A stretch of DNA of 64,000 nucleotides from Bacteroidales bacterium (GCA_020860515.1 JAJBUG010000070.1:1-64000), one strand, 5' to 3'; shown: positions 43,635 through 52,593, numbered from the stretch's first letter. Made by a program: numbers and translations. Notes: generated by a model not told the origin, from the letters alone.

Positions 43635-44197
43635 CCTTAGTGCTGGCGTTTTTCTTAATGCTGGCAGCTATCCTGCACTGGCATAGGGCATCAATTAAAA
43701 GGCGCAAGGCAGAGGAGGCTCAGCTCAACGGAAAAATCAGGGACCTTGAAGATGAATTGGTGCAACTGCAGGAATTGCAGACCGAGCAGCAGGCTCTTGC
43801 AGCCTCCGTGTCGGAGGCAATAAAAAATAGGATCGCATTGCTTAACGAACTTTTGTATGTCTCATTCCGAAAAGACAAGGAGTCAATGAGCGTTCTGATG
43901 GAAAAGGCCGACGACCTAATCGCCGACAAAGACAAGTTCATGAACAGCACGCGGCTCGCCTTTTCAGCCTCTCACCCTGAGTTCATAAGCTATCTCGAAG
44001 AACACGGCCTCACCGAATTCGAGATCAACTATATCTGCCTCTATGCCGTTGGGCTGCGAGGAAAGGAAGTGGGCACCTATCTGAAAATGCGCAGCCATTA
44101 CAACATCAGCAGCGAAATCAGGCGCAAGCTGGGCATTGACGAGCACGATACCAACCTTAGGATTTACATCCAAAAACTGCTCAAAAAACTTGTCTAA
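43568..44197 (+). CDS. TPR-containing regulator, C-terminal part: membrane helix, coiled coil and LuxR-like DNA-binding domain
   Basis: This 209-residue frame supplies the missing half: a membrane segment (ALWIFMTLVLAFFLMLAAIL, about residues 17-36), a coiled coil (about 45-85) and a LuxR-like helix-turn-helix (LTEFEINYICLYAVGLRGKE VGTYLKM). The nominal GTG start lies inside the TPR frame and is not natural. The complete protein of about 545 residues would place the TPRs outside and the DNA-binding domain in the cytoplasm, as in one-component membrane regulators. It is the likely controller of the DUF3244-Rhs cassette downstream. Confidence 0.8.
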   Translation: MGIAALCRTRKGVQGKALWIFMTLVLAFFLMLAAILHWHRASIKRRKAEEAQLNGKIRDLEDELVQLQELQTEQQALAASVSEAIKNRIALLNELLYVSFRKDKESMSVLMEKADDLIADKDKFMNSTRLAFSASHPEFISYLEEHGLTEFEINYICLYAVGLRGKEVGTYLKMRSHYNISSEIRRKLGIDEHDTNLRIYIQKLLKKLV

Positions 44198-44319
44198 TGA
44201 AAGTTCTCTTGGGGCCGCGCCAATTTTCTCGACTTTTTTCATTTTAAAACTTTGAAATAGAGATAGATAAGTTTTCTCAATCTGAAACTTTTATTTTGGA
44301 GTCTCCGTTTTTTTTGCCT

Positions 44320-44327
44320 TAACTTTG
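44320..44327 (+). promoter_or_regulatory. Bacteroidota -7 box (TAACTTTG) for the DUF3244-Rhs cassette
   Basis: TAACTTTGC lies 29 bases before the ATG at 44356. Confidence 0.6.
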
Positions 44328-44355
44328 CCATATCAATTTTTAAACTTTTCACATA

Positions 44356-44715
44356 ATGGCAAAACGTATCTTAACGCTTGCTTTCGCAGCCCTCATCTCG
44401 CTGCTCGCAAGCATGGCTCGCGAAGTGCTGCCGTCAGAGGTTATAAAGAAGGGGAATCCTGATGACCCCCAGATTGAGCGCGCTCCCATGCGCAATCCTA
44501 TAGTGGCCGCCTACGAAGAGACGGACGCCACCATAACCATCCAATGCAATGTGGATGCAGAAGGTGATGTCACAATGTACAACAGCAATGGCGCTATTGT
44601 ATTCTATTCCTCAGAAATTGACTGCACCCTTGATGTGTCGGGACTTCCAACCGGTGCCTACACCATCGTGGCAGAAACTGACTCATGGATAGTAGTAACA
44701 TATTTCAGTAATTAG
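44356..44715 (+). CDS. DUF3244 domain secreted protein
   Basis: A 119-residue protein with a signal peptide (MAKRILTLAFAALISLLASM) and one beta-sandwich domain (about 50-119; ATITIQCNVDAEGDVTMYNS ... LPTGAYTIVAETDSWIVVTY). The ending resembles the type IX sorting-domain fold (GAYTI motif), as is usual for DUF3244. Role unknown; family members commonly sit beside the TPR/LuxR-type regulator, as here. It is more moderate in GC than the two genes that follow. Confidence 0.8.
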   Translation: MAKRILTLAFAALISLLASMAREVLPSEVIKKGNPDDPQIERAPMRNPIVAAYEETDATITIQCNVDAEGDVTMYNSNGAIVFYSSEIDCTLDVSGLPTGAYTIVAETDSWIVVTYFSN

Positions 44716-44864
44716 TACCGAGGGCTGTTGCACCCAATACACATGCAACTACAGCACCCAATTCTCCATATACCCCGGGGGGCATAGGCTCTCTCGCCAT
44801 GCCCCCTGGCTTTGAACTACCCCATCCTTCACATAACAACATCCACAAACAAACCGATCATTCC

Positions 44865-45902
44865 ATGAAATCCACTGTTTTCACTGCCATGGCGGCTGGG
44901 GTCGCCGTGGCAGCATCGGGAATCACCCCGCTGCTCAACTCCCCCAGGGACGGCGACAGCCTGACCGCCGAGGAATGCCCCGGCTTCTTCGAGGGCGCCT
45001 CAGGCGACGGCGCCTTTTGGACTGTTCCGGACCAACAGGAGGGCGCCGGCCATCCCATCAGCTACCGCGTCTCGGGCGACACCGCCGAGTGCATAAGGGG
45101 AGGCTTCGCCTACGAGTACCGCATCTCGGGCGACACCCTTTCGCTCATCGGCCTCCAGAATCCCTTCACCGACGCCCGCTTCGCCGGCCCGTTCTCAGTT
45201 CTTCCGCTGGCGATGGAGCTGGGCGACAGCGTGTCGCTTCCCATAGCGGGCGAAACGCTGTACTCCGGCCGCACGCGAATAGCGATCAGCGGCACCGCAA
45301 CCGCAGTCGCCGACGCCAGAGGCGCGCTGTGCTGCGGCGGGGACACGCTGCGCGGAGTGCTCCGCATACGCCAGCTCGCGGAAATCACAAGCGAGGTCCT
45401 CGACTCTCTGGCCGAAGAGCCGCTCGCCGAGCGGTCATCCGAGGAGCGCCACCTCTACTACGCCCCAGGCTGGAGGTATCCCGTGGTCGAGGCCGTGCGC
45501 ACCTCCACAGGGGAGGGGCTACCTGCCGGCGTGACCTACCTCGCCCTCCCCGAGGCGCAGGAGTGGGACCTCGGCGCCGATCCTGAGAACGAGCTGCTCA
45601 GGAATTCGGGGGGCGGCCTGGAAATCTCCTCCCAGGGGCAGTCCCTGCCGTTCTCGGTTGAGGGCGCGGAGTGGGGAGCCGACGGCTCCCTGACGATAAC
45701 CCTCGGAGGCGACGGCGCCTGCGACATCCTGATCATCGCCTCAGACATCTACGGGCTGCCCGTCCTCACCAGCTCCTACCAGAAAAGCCCCGGCGAGGCA
45801 AGCCTCTGCCTCGAGCTTCCCTCGTCCCTTCCCGGCAGCACCGCCGTGCTGCTGCTCTCATCTGGAGAATCCTCAGTCACATTGAAAATCAGAAAACCTT
45901 AG
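44865..45902 (+). CDS. secreted companion protein of the Rhs cassette, function unknown
   Basis: A 345-residue protein from the ATG at 44865 (MKSTVFTAMAAGVAVAASGI, a plausible signal peptide). The body is acidic and beta-rich (GGFAYEYRISGDTLSLIGLQ, YYAPGWRYPVVEAVRTSTG), and the last ~75 residues again look like a sorting-type beta-sandwich (ACDILIIASDIYGLPVLTSS ... SSVTLKIRKP). It shares the high GC of the Rhs gene and lies 9 bp ahead of it, so the two form one unit. It may help export or surface display of the Rhs protein. I do not recognise a family. Confidence 0.7.
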   Translation: MKSTVFTAMAAGVAVAASGITPLLNSPRDGDSLTAEECPGFFEGASGDGAFWTVPDQQEGAGHPISYRVSGDTAECIRGGFAYEYRISGDTLSLIGLQNPFTDARFAGPFSVLPLAMELGDSVSLPIAGETLYSGRTRIAISGTATAVADARGALCCGGDTLRGVLRIRQLAEITSEVLDSLAEEPLAERSSEERHLYYAPGWRYPVVEAVRTSTGEGLPAGVTYLALPEAQEWDLGADPENELLRNSGGGLEISSQGQSLPFSVEGAEWGADGSLTITLGGDGACDILIIASDIYGLPVLTSSYQKSPGEASLCLELPSSLPGSTAVLLLSSGESSVTLKIRKP

Positions 45903-45911
45903 CACCGCCAC

Positions 45912-48900
45912 ATGAAAAAGACATTCATCCTGCTTTTGGCCGCGGCTTCAGCGCTGCTGCCAGCCCGGACCTCGGCCTCCCCCTACGAAGAAGGCGCCCA
46001 AGACGCGCCCCCGGAAGACACCAAGGAAGCCCAAGACGAGGACGAGCCGCTTTCCGAAGAGGAGCTTTCCGCGCTCAGCGACGGCTCAAGCTCTTACGTC
46101 AGCACCCTGCTCCCCCTCAGCCCTAACGCCGCGGCGCTCGCCCGCTACGGCGAATACCCCGTAAGCTACACCACCGGGGTGCCCGAAATATCGATACCCA
46201 TCTACGAGATCCAGCTTCCCGGATTCTCCATGCCCATTTCCATCTCCTACCACGCCTCCGGTGTCAGGGCGGACGACATTGCGTCGTGCGTCGGCCTGGG
46301 CTGGGCCCTGAACGCGGGTGGGGCGATCTCGAGGCAAGTCGAGGGGCGCCCCGACTTCGAGGACCGCAACTCCGCCGCAGTGCAGCAGAGCGACATCCTC
46401 TACATGGACGCCAGCCTGCTGAAGTCGCAGATAGCGGCCGTGCGCAGCGGCTCCCTCAGCGACATCCCCAACCTGCAGAAGCTCCTGACCGAGGGGATGG
46501 CCGCCACCTACGACCTGTGCTCCGACCGCTACTCGTTCAACTTCGGCGGCAAGTCCGGTATCATGAGGTACTCGTTCGCCGACGGCAAGTTCTACGCGCT
46601 CAACCACTACCCAATCGACATCGAGAGGGCGGTGGGGACCGAGGATCCGGTATTCACCATCGACGACGGCGACGGCACCACCTACGTGTTCGCCGAGACT
46701 GAGCGCACTGGCGTAGCCTCCGACGAGAACACCACGCCCATCTCCACCTGGTACCTGACAAGGATCGTGACCCTCAAGGGCGACGCCATCGAGTTCGAGT
46801 ACGGACAGGAGCAGTCCTTCGACACGTATTCCATTTCGCAATGCGTCAAGGTCGGCACGTGGAACGAACCTGATTACTATGAGGATTACAGCACCTACAA
46901 CAATTTCATCAAACAGATGGTCGACATCAGCCCCGACCCTCAAAGGTTCACCCACAACCCCCTCTACCTCAAGCGCATAGCGTGGAACGGCAACGAGGCG
47001 GTGTTCGACTATGCCAACGACCGCGCCGACATCTGCCCCACGAGGCTGACAAAGATCTCGATCCTCAACAGCGAGGGAGACACTGTGAAAAGCGCGACGC
47101 TGGGCCACGAATACTTCGGACCTCAGGCCCATCCTGGCCAGCTGAGGATGATGCTCAAGCGGCTTGCCGTCTCGGGCGAGGGAACCTACGCCTTTTCATA
47201 CGACACTTCCCAAAGCCTCCCGGCCTACGCGCAGACCTCCGGCAGCGGGACCAACATGGTCGACTACTGGGGGTACTACAACGGCCGCGACAACCGCCTC
47301 ATCCCGTCCGAGGTGATGGCCGAGGCGCTCAGCGGCATCGGCATCACGAGCGCCGACGCGGTCTATTCCAGCAACCGCTCGCCGAACTTCGACTACGCCA
47401 AGTCCGGAATTCTCACCCAGATTTCCTACCCGGCGGGAGGCTCCACCTCGTTCACATACGAGGCCAACTCTTCAGGCGCCGGCGGCATCAGGGTCAAGGC
47501 GATAACCGACAATCCGGGGGCTGGCTATGGGTCCCCATCGGTGACAAGGAGCTTCACCTACAGCGGGGCGAAGTACGTTACCAACCTTTCCGGCCGCTTC
47601 TTCTACAAGGGAAAGCACGGCTGCCTCGGTGTGGAGTTCAACACCCACGACTACGACGAGTACACCTGCTACGGAAGCCCCATGATTCCGCTCTCGCTCG
47701 AAAGCGGAGCCTCGGTGTTCTACACGGGGGTTAGGGAGACCTTCGGCGACGGCAGCTACGTGGACTACGCATACTCCATGGGCGTCTGCGAGGACCTTAG
47801 CGGGCACGACACATGGGTTCATCCCGCAGTGTCGAGGTACAACACCCGCGACGAGGGGAGCGCGCCTCCCCTGCTGATCGAAAAGTCCGTCCACGGCTCC
47901 GACGGCTCGCTGAAGCTGAAGGAGACCAACAGCTACGACATGTCGAGCGTCCGGACGTTCCAGGCCGGCGCGAGGCTGGCGGCCACGTACTACTCCGACG
48001 GCTCGGCAGTCCCGGCGCCGCAGGACATCCGCTCCAAGGACTGCCTCTTCTGCGAGAGCCTCACAGCCGTCTGCGCCGCCGCCACCCTGGCAAGCACCGT
48101 CACGGTCGACTACACCACGGGAATCACCACCACGACGAGCTACACCTACGGCGACCTGGGCAAGACCCTCCAGCCCAGGACGGTCACGGTCAGCAACGGC
48201 GACGGCAGGGACGTGCGCACCGAGTTCACCTACGCCTACGAGAGCAGCGACGCCACGGCCCAGCTGATGGCTGGCAGCTACAAGACGACCGACCTGGTGA
48301 CCGACGTGCTGGTAAAGCGCAACGGAGCCGCAGCCTCGCTCGAGAGCAGGAAGTACCAGCACACCCAGGCTGGCTTCTCCCTGTCGAAGATCACGCGCGG
48401 CATCGGCACGAATTCGCCGTACGAGGCGGTGAGCGTGACCTCGTTCGACTCCTTCGGCAACCCCCTGCGGGTGGTGGAGAACGGATGCGACGCCACGGAC
48501 CTCACGTGGAGTGCCGACGGAGCCTACCCCCTCTCAGCCACCAGCGGAGGCCTGACCACCTCCTACCAGTGGAAGCCCCTGTTCGGAGTGAAGCGCATCA
48601 CAGCGCCGTCGGGGTGCTGGACCGGCTACGAATACACCTACGGCGGGAGGCTCTCGAAGGTGTCGGACGCCAGAGGTACGATTGCGCGCTACGAATACAC
48701 CGCCGACAGGGTGGACGCCTACTCCCACATCTCCGCCTCGACGAGCACCCTCTACACCGACTACTACGACGGCCTGGGCAGGAAGACAGCCAGCGAGGCC
48801 CAGGGCCCGACAGCGGGCACCACCCTATATTCTGTCTCCTCCTACGACAGCCGCGGACGCATCGCCAAGGAATGGCTCCCCGTGCCTAAGACAAGCTCGG

Positions 48901-50627
48901 GGACGACAGCATCGGCCGACGCCTACGGCGACAACTCCGCCTTCAGCGAGACGGAGTATGACGAGCTGGGCCGCGTGAAATTCGTGTCCACGCCCGGCGA
49001 CGACTGGGCAGGCAAGGGCAGGCGAGTGGCCTACGGGTCGAACGCCGCCAACTCGGTCAAGCGCTACTCGGCCCCCACTGGGGAGATATCCATGACGAAG
49101 GACGGCTACTGGCCGGCCCACACCCTCACTTCCGAGCTGGCCACCGACGAGGACGGCCTGACGGTAGAGACATTCAAGGACAAGGAGGGGAGGACGGTGC
49201 TCGAGCGCCGTGCGGGAAGCAGCGACACCTACTACGTGTACAACGACTGGGGCCAACTGCGCTACGTCCTGAGCCCCCAGTACCAGGAAGCCGGGTACAA
49301 GGCCGTTTACGGCTACGAGTACCGCTACGACGAACGCGGGCGCATCGTTAAGAAAATCGCTCCGCAGTGCGAGCCCGAGCAGTTCTGGTACTCCGACGGC
49401 TCGCAGCGCGCGGCCTACTTCCAGGACGGCGCCCTCGCAGCCGCCGGCAAGTACCGCTACTACCTCTACGACAGCGCGGGGCGGCTGACCGAGCAGGGCC
49501 TGTGCACGTCGAGGTCCGGCTCCTACCCTGGCAAGAAGGTCGAGGTGAAGAACTATTACGACAACTACTCGTTCGTGACCCAGCTGGGCGCATCGTCGCT
49601 TTCGGCTTCCGCCACGGGGCGCAGGACAGGGCTTCTTACTGGCAGCTCGATGGCCCTGTCCGACGGCACGACGCTCATCGAAGCCTACTACTACGACGCA
49701 TACGAGAGGCTCATCGAGACCAGGAGGCTCTATCCCAACGGAACCGTAACGTCCGACACAAAAGCCTATGCGTATTCAGGGAGCGTGGCATCGTCAGCCG
49801 AATCCAACGAGACCGCAGGCATTGCCCTGTCTGTTGCGAACGCATACGACCCCTCGACGGGAGCCCTGAAGACATCCACGGCCACATTCAAGAGGAACGG
49901 CGTCGCCGTGAACTCATCCAGGATCCACTCGCTGTCCTACGACTCCTTCGGCAGGATTTCGGGAGACGCGCGCTCTTCCGCATCCAACGCCATGAGCTAC
50001 GCCTACGACCTGCACGGCAGGGTGACCTCGCTTTCAGGCCCGGGATACTCATCCCAGCTCTGCTACGCCGGCGGCCTCGGGACCCCGAGGTACAACGGCT
50101 TCGTCAGCTCGATGCTATGGACCGGAAACGGCGATACCCAGCAGCGCGGCTACAAGTACGAGTACGACGACCTGGGGCGCATGACCAAGGCAGTTTACGG
50201 CGAGGGCGCGTCGCTGAGCGACCACGCAAACCGCTACAACGAGGAGGTGCTCCTCTACAGCGCCAACTCCATGCCGCGCCGCCTCCAGCGCAGGGGTTTG
50301 AAGCAGGACGGGAAGTACGGCAAGATCGACAACCTGCACATCTACCTCGACGGCAACCGAGTCAAAAGCGTGCTCGAGGACGCGGCCGACGTGCTGCGCA
50401 CAGGAAGCATGGACTTCGTTGACGGAGCCAGCAGCTCCGCGGAGTACGCCTACGACGAATGCGGGCGCCTGGTGCGCGACGACAACAAGGGCATAGAGCT
50501 GATCCGCTACGACGACTGCGGGTTCCCGCGGGAGGTGTGCTTCGCCGGCGGCAACCGCATACGCTACGTCTACGCCCCCGACGGGCGCCATCTGCGCACC
50601 ACGCGCCTGACGGCTGTCACCCCGTGA
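45912..50627 (+). CDS. Rhs/YD-repeat polymorphic toxin, shell part, ending at a frameshift
   Basis: This 1571-residue frame has a signal peptide (MKKTFILLLAAASALLPART), an acidic linker and an N-terminal segment typical of Bacteroidota Rhs proteins (SPNAAALARYGEYPVSYTTG ... ISYHASGVRADDIASCVGLG). A long YD-repeat region then begins (ITAPSGCWTGYEYTYGGRLS, YYDGLGRKTASEAQGP, LHGRVTSLSGP and many others), which folds into the cocoon that holds the C-terminal toxin. The frame stops at 50627 in the middle of the usual 'RYVYAPDGRHLRTT' passage. A C run at 50620-50623 seems to lack one base. Codons are strongly GC-rich. It is exported to the surface, probably for contact-dependent antagonism. Confidence 0.9.
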   Translation: MKKTFILLLAAASALLPARTSASPYEEGAQDAPPEDTKEAQDEDEPLSEEELSALSDGSSSYVSTLLPLSPNAAALARYGEYPVSYTTGVPEISIPIYEIQLPGFSMPISISYHASGVRADDIASCVGLGWALNAGGAISRQVEGRPDFEDRNSAAVQQSDILYMDASLLKSQIAAVRSGSLSDIPNLQKLLTEGMAATYDLCSDRYSFNFGGKSGIMRYSFADGKFYALNHYPIDIERAVGTEDPVFTIDDGDGTTYVFAETERTGVASDENTTPISTWYLTRIVTLKGDAIEFEYGQEQSFDTYSISQCVKVGTWNEPDYYEDYSTYNNFIKQMVDISPDPQRFTHNPLYLKRIAWNGNEAVFDYANDRADICPTRLTKISILNSEGDTVKSATLGHEYFGPQAHPGQLRMMLKRLAVSGEGTYAFSYDTSQSLPAYAQTSGSGTNMVDYWGYYNGRDNRLIPSEVMAEALSGIGITSADAVYSSNRSPNFDYAKSGILTQISYPAGGSTSFTYEANSSGAGGIRVKAITDNPGAGYGSPSVTRSFTYSGAKYVTNLSGRFFYKGKHGCLGVEFNTHDYDEYTCYGSPMIPLSLESGASVFYTGVRETFGDGSYVDYAYSMGVCEDLSGHDTWVHPAVSRYNTRDEGSAPPLLIEKSVHGSDGSLKLKETNSYDMSSVRTFQAGARLAATYYSDGSAVPAPQDIRSKDCLFCESLTAVCAAATLASTVTVDYTTGITTTTSYTYGDLGKTLQPRTVTVSNGDGRDVRTEFTYAYESSDATAQLMAGSYKTTDLVTDVLVKRNGAAASLESRKYQHTQAGFSLSKITRGIGTNSPYEAVSVTSFDSFGNPLRVVENGCDATDLTWSADGAYPLSATSGGLTTSYQWKPLFGVKRITAPSGCWTGYEYTYGGRLSKVSDARGTIARYEYTADRVDAYSHISASTSTLYTDYYDGLGRKTASEAQGPTAGTTLYSVSSYDSRGRIAKEWLPVPKTSSGTTASADAYGDNSAFSETEYDELGRVKFVSTPGDDWAGKGRRVAYGSNAANSVKRYSAPTGEISMTKDGYWPAHTLTSELATDEDGLTVETFKDKEGRTVLERRAGSSDTYYVYNDWGQLRYVLSPQYQEAGYKAVYGYEYRYDERGRIVKKIAPQCEPEQFWYSDGSQRAAYFQDGALAAAGKYRYYLYDSAGRLTEQGLCTSRSGSYPGKKVEVKNYYDNYSFVTQLGASSLSASATGRRTGLLTGSSMALSDGTTLIEAYYYDAYERLIETRRLYPNGTVTSDTKAYAYSGSVASSAESNETAGIALSVANAYDPSTGALKTSTATFKRNGVAVNSSRIHSLSYDSFGRISGDARSSASNAMSYAYDLHGRVTSLSGPGYSSQLCYAGGLGTPRYNGFVSSMLWTGNGDTQQRGYKYEYDDLGRMTKAVYGEGASLSDHANRYNEEVLLYSANSMPRRLQRRGLKQDGKYGKIDNLHIYLDGNRVKSVLEDAADVLRTGSMDFVDGASSSAEYAYDECGRLVRDDNKGIELIRYDDCGFPREVCFAGGNRIRYVYAPDGRHLRTTRLTAVTP

Positions 50628-51748
50628 CGGTGCCGCTTGCCGAGGCCTCGGCATACACCCGGGACAGCACAGACTACCGGGGCTCGTTCGTCATCGAGGG
50701 CGCCACTGCCCGCATATTGTTCGACGGCGGCTACGTTAAGCTCGCCTCCCTGACCGGGGCACCGTCGTTCATGTTCTACACTCTCGACCACCAGGGCAGC
50801 GTGCGCGCCGTTTCGACCTCGGTCGGCACGGTGCGCCAGGCCACCCACTACTACCCGTTCGGCGGCGTGTTCTCCGACGCGTCGACCAATGCGAACCTGC
50901 AGCCGGTGAAGCACGGCGGCAAGGAGCTCGACCGCACCCACGGCCTCGACACATACGACTACGCCGTCCGTCAGTACGACCCGATATTGGGCGTGTGGAA
51001 CTCGCCTGACTTGCTCGCCGACCTTTCCAGCCACATTTCTCCATACGCGTTTTGCAAGGACAACCCCGTCCTCTACACCGATCCATTCGGGCTGTTTGAA
51101 ACAATGCATGATGCCCGATGGTATTACATGACCTCAACTGATTTTCCTTGGGACAAAATGAATACAGCCATTATGGCGAATTGGCATCCCTCCACACCGG
51201 AAGAAAGGTGGTTCATAGCCTTGGACGAAAGCAGGACTTCTCTTTACGATCATGGACTCACACTCACCCGCTTTTTCGGAGACTCCAAGTCAAAGAATAG
51301 TTCCAGGGGGTTTGATCTATCAGATTTTATAAACAATCTCCAGACTGGCATTGCGGCAGCCGGAATCCCATTTGCTACCAAGCAAAATATGGCGGAAATC
51401 CAAGTCTTCAAAGATGCAAAAAACCGCAACGTTAAATACAAGCTTGGTGGCGGTCGAAAAGAAGTTTACAACAAGATCTTCGGATCTACCGTATCTCGAT
51501 ATCTTAGGGTAAGCAATGCCTGTGGAAGTGTCTTAACTTATACAGGATTTGCCATATCAACGGTTTTAATATCACATGATATTTCCCAAGGAAACTATAT
51601 TACGGCAGGAGTAAGACTTATAAATACAGGACTAATAACTACTTTAAGTTTTTGTCCTGGCCTCTCCCTGGTAGGATGTGGACTTGGAATTATAGAGTCG
51701 GTATATGGAGAAAGATTATATCAATACGTACAAGAAACCTTTGATTAA
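50624..51748 (+). CDS. Rhs polymorphic toxin, core-associated end plus variable C-terminal toxin domain
   Basis: This is the continuation of the Rhs gene in the next frame, about 374 residues. It begins with the Rhs-associated core (TDYRGSFVIEGATARILFDG, FYTLDHQGSVRAVSTSVGTV, THYYPFGGVFSDAS, GKELDRTHGLDTYDYAVRQY, DPILGVWNSPD, NPVLYTDPFGLF). At DPFGL (51080-51094) sequence and composition change abruptly to AT-rich. The last ~217 residues are the swapped toxin: a polar basic part (KYKLGGGRKEVYNKIFG) followed by two Gly-rich hydrophobic segments (VLTYTGFAISTVLISHDI; LITTLSFCPGLSLVGCGLGI). That pattern suggests membrane attack. I recognise no toxin family. Confidence 0.85.
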   Translation: MTVPLAEASAYTRDSTDYRGSFVIEGATARILFDGGYVKLASLTGAPSFMFYTLDHQGSVRAVSTSVGTVRQATHYYPFGGVFSDASTNANLQPVKHGGKELDRTHGLDTYDYAVRQYDPILGVWNSPDLLADLSSHISPYAFCKDNPVLYTDPFGLFETMHDARWYYMTSTDFPWDKMNTAIMANWHPSTPEERWFIALDESRTSLYDHGLTLTRFFGDSKSKNSSRGFDLSDFINNLQTGIAAAGIPFATKQNMAEIQVFKDAKNRNVKYKLGGGRKEVYNKIFGSTVSRYLRVSNACGSVLTYTGFAISTVLISHDISQGNYITAGVRLINTGLITTLSFCPGLSLVGCGLGIIESVYGERLYQYVQETFD

Positions 51749-51768
51749 AAATAGAAATTGATAATCGT

Positions 51769-51829
51769 TTTTTAGGATCCAGAATAAAAGAATAATCTTT
51801 CAATTTAATTTTATTCTGGATTCTAAAAA
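51769..51829. terminator. long hairpin between the Rhs toxin and its immunity candidate
   Basis: The arms 51769-51789 and 51809-51829 are complementary over 21 bp with one mismatch and end in an A/T run. It could end most Rhs transcripts so that the immunity gene needs its own promoter. A second weaker stem (about 51863-51900, TAATTAGG arms) follows. Confidence 0.7.
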
Positions 51830-51928
51830 TAACAAGTACTTTTTAGAAGTATCTGTACTTTTTAATTAGGCATTTCGTTGTATTTATTAAATACCTAATT
51901 AAGATTTTAAAGATTGTTTTACATTTTA

Positions 51929-52321
51929 ATGAAGATTACAATGAGAAATAAAAATTTTATAGTAAAGTGTTTTGACTTCTTAGTGTACCTTTATTCGAAT
52001 CTGCTTCCAGATATGGGTGGCTTTATGAAACCTATTCCGTATGCTACATTTTATTTAGATATGCAAATTACTTTACCATTATTTTTGATCAAAAAGATTT
52101 TTCCTAATTTGAATATAAATAATTCTATACCACTTATCACATTCTTTATCCTTTGGTTACCAATCTATTTTTTTATAAAATGGAGAAATAAGAAAAATCA
52201 TGAAATTTATAAGAACTATAAGATATTCCACCTTCCTATTCTAGTTAGGGGAATATTACTATTTTTAATTGTTAATGCCCCTATTATTTTATTACTTCTA
52301 ATTTTAAGATCAATGTCTTAG
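51929..52321 (+). CDS. putative membrane immunity protein for the Rhs toxin
   Basis: A 130-residue protein from the ATG at 51929 (MKITMRNKNFIVKCFDFLVY; the next ATG at 51941 is possible). It has about three hydrophobic segments (ITLPLFLIKKIF, LITFFILWLPIYFFIKW, GILLFLIVNAPIILLLLIL) separated by basic loops. It is very AT-rich, like the toxin end and unlike the Rhs shell, and is the first gene after the toxin on the same strand. Position, composition and size fit an immunity gene; a membrane location fits a membrane-acting toxin. No named family is recognised. Confidence 0.65.
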   Translation: MKITMRNKNFIVKCFDFLVYLYSNLLPDMGGFMKPIPYATFYLDMQITLPLFLIKKIFPNLNINNSIPLITFFILWLPIYFFIKWRNKKNHEIYKNYKIFHLPILVRGILLFLIVNAPIILLLLILRSMS

Positions 52322-52341
52322 ATCAATAGTTCGGTAAAAAT

Positions 52342-52506
52342 TTAGGCGACAGCCCCCACATAGGAAGCTATCATATGTTCAATTTTGTTCATAATCTTGT
52401 CATTTATGCTATTTGGCAGGGCATATTCAAGGATGCGGAGAGCAAATTCCGTGTCCGCGATGGCATTCTTGAGCTGGCCGACGGAATTTTGAGGTGAACA
52501 GGTCAT
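52342..52506 (-). CDS. small ORF or C-terminal remnant of a conserved protein (54 residues)
   Basis: The minus strand encodes MTCSPQNSVGQLKNAIADTE followed by a helical segment ending ASYVGAVA. The text looks like natural coding sequence, but an in-frame TGA lies just before the ATG and no promoter is visible. It may be the C-terminal end of a larger gene lost by rearrangement. It lies in a 494-bp stretch (52322-52815) that otherwise holds only the transposase remnant and a promoter. Confidence 0.4.
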   Translation of the reverse strand: MTCSPQNSVGQLKNAIADTEFALRILEYALPNSINDKIMNKIEHMIASYVGAVA

Positions 52507-52593
52507 CGTTCACACCAAAAGAATTGTGAGATGAGGGTTGTGGATTTGGAATAAAAGTTGTAACTTTGTGGCGGAATGAAAAACTAACAGAAA

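Noticed and set aside
46086..50422. Many long alternative frames on both strands within the Rhs gene
   Set aside because: The high GC content suppresses stop codons. These frames are Arg/Pro/His-rich and lack family features, whereas the chosen frame has a signal peptide and YD repeats.
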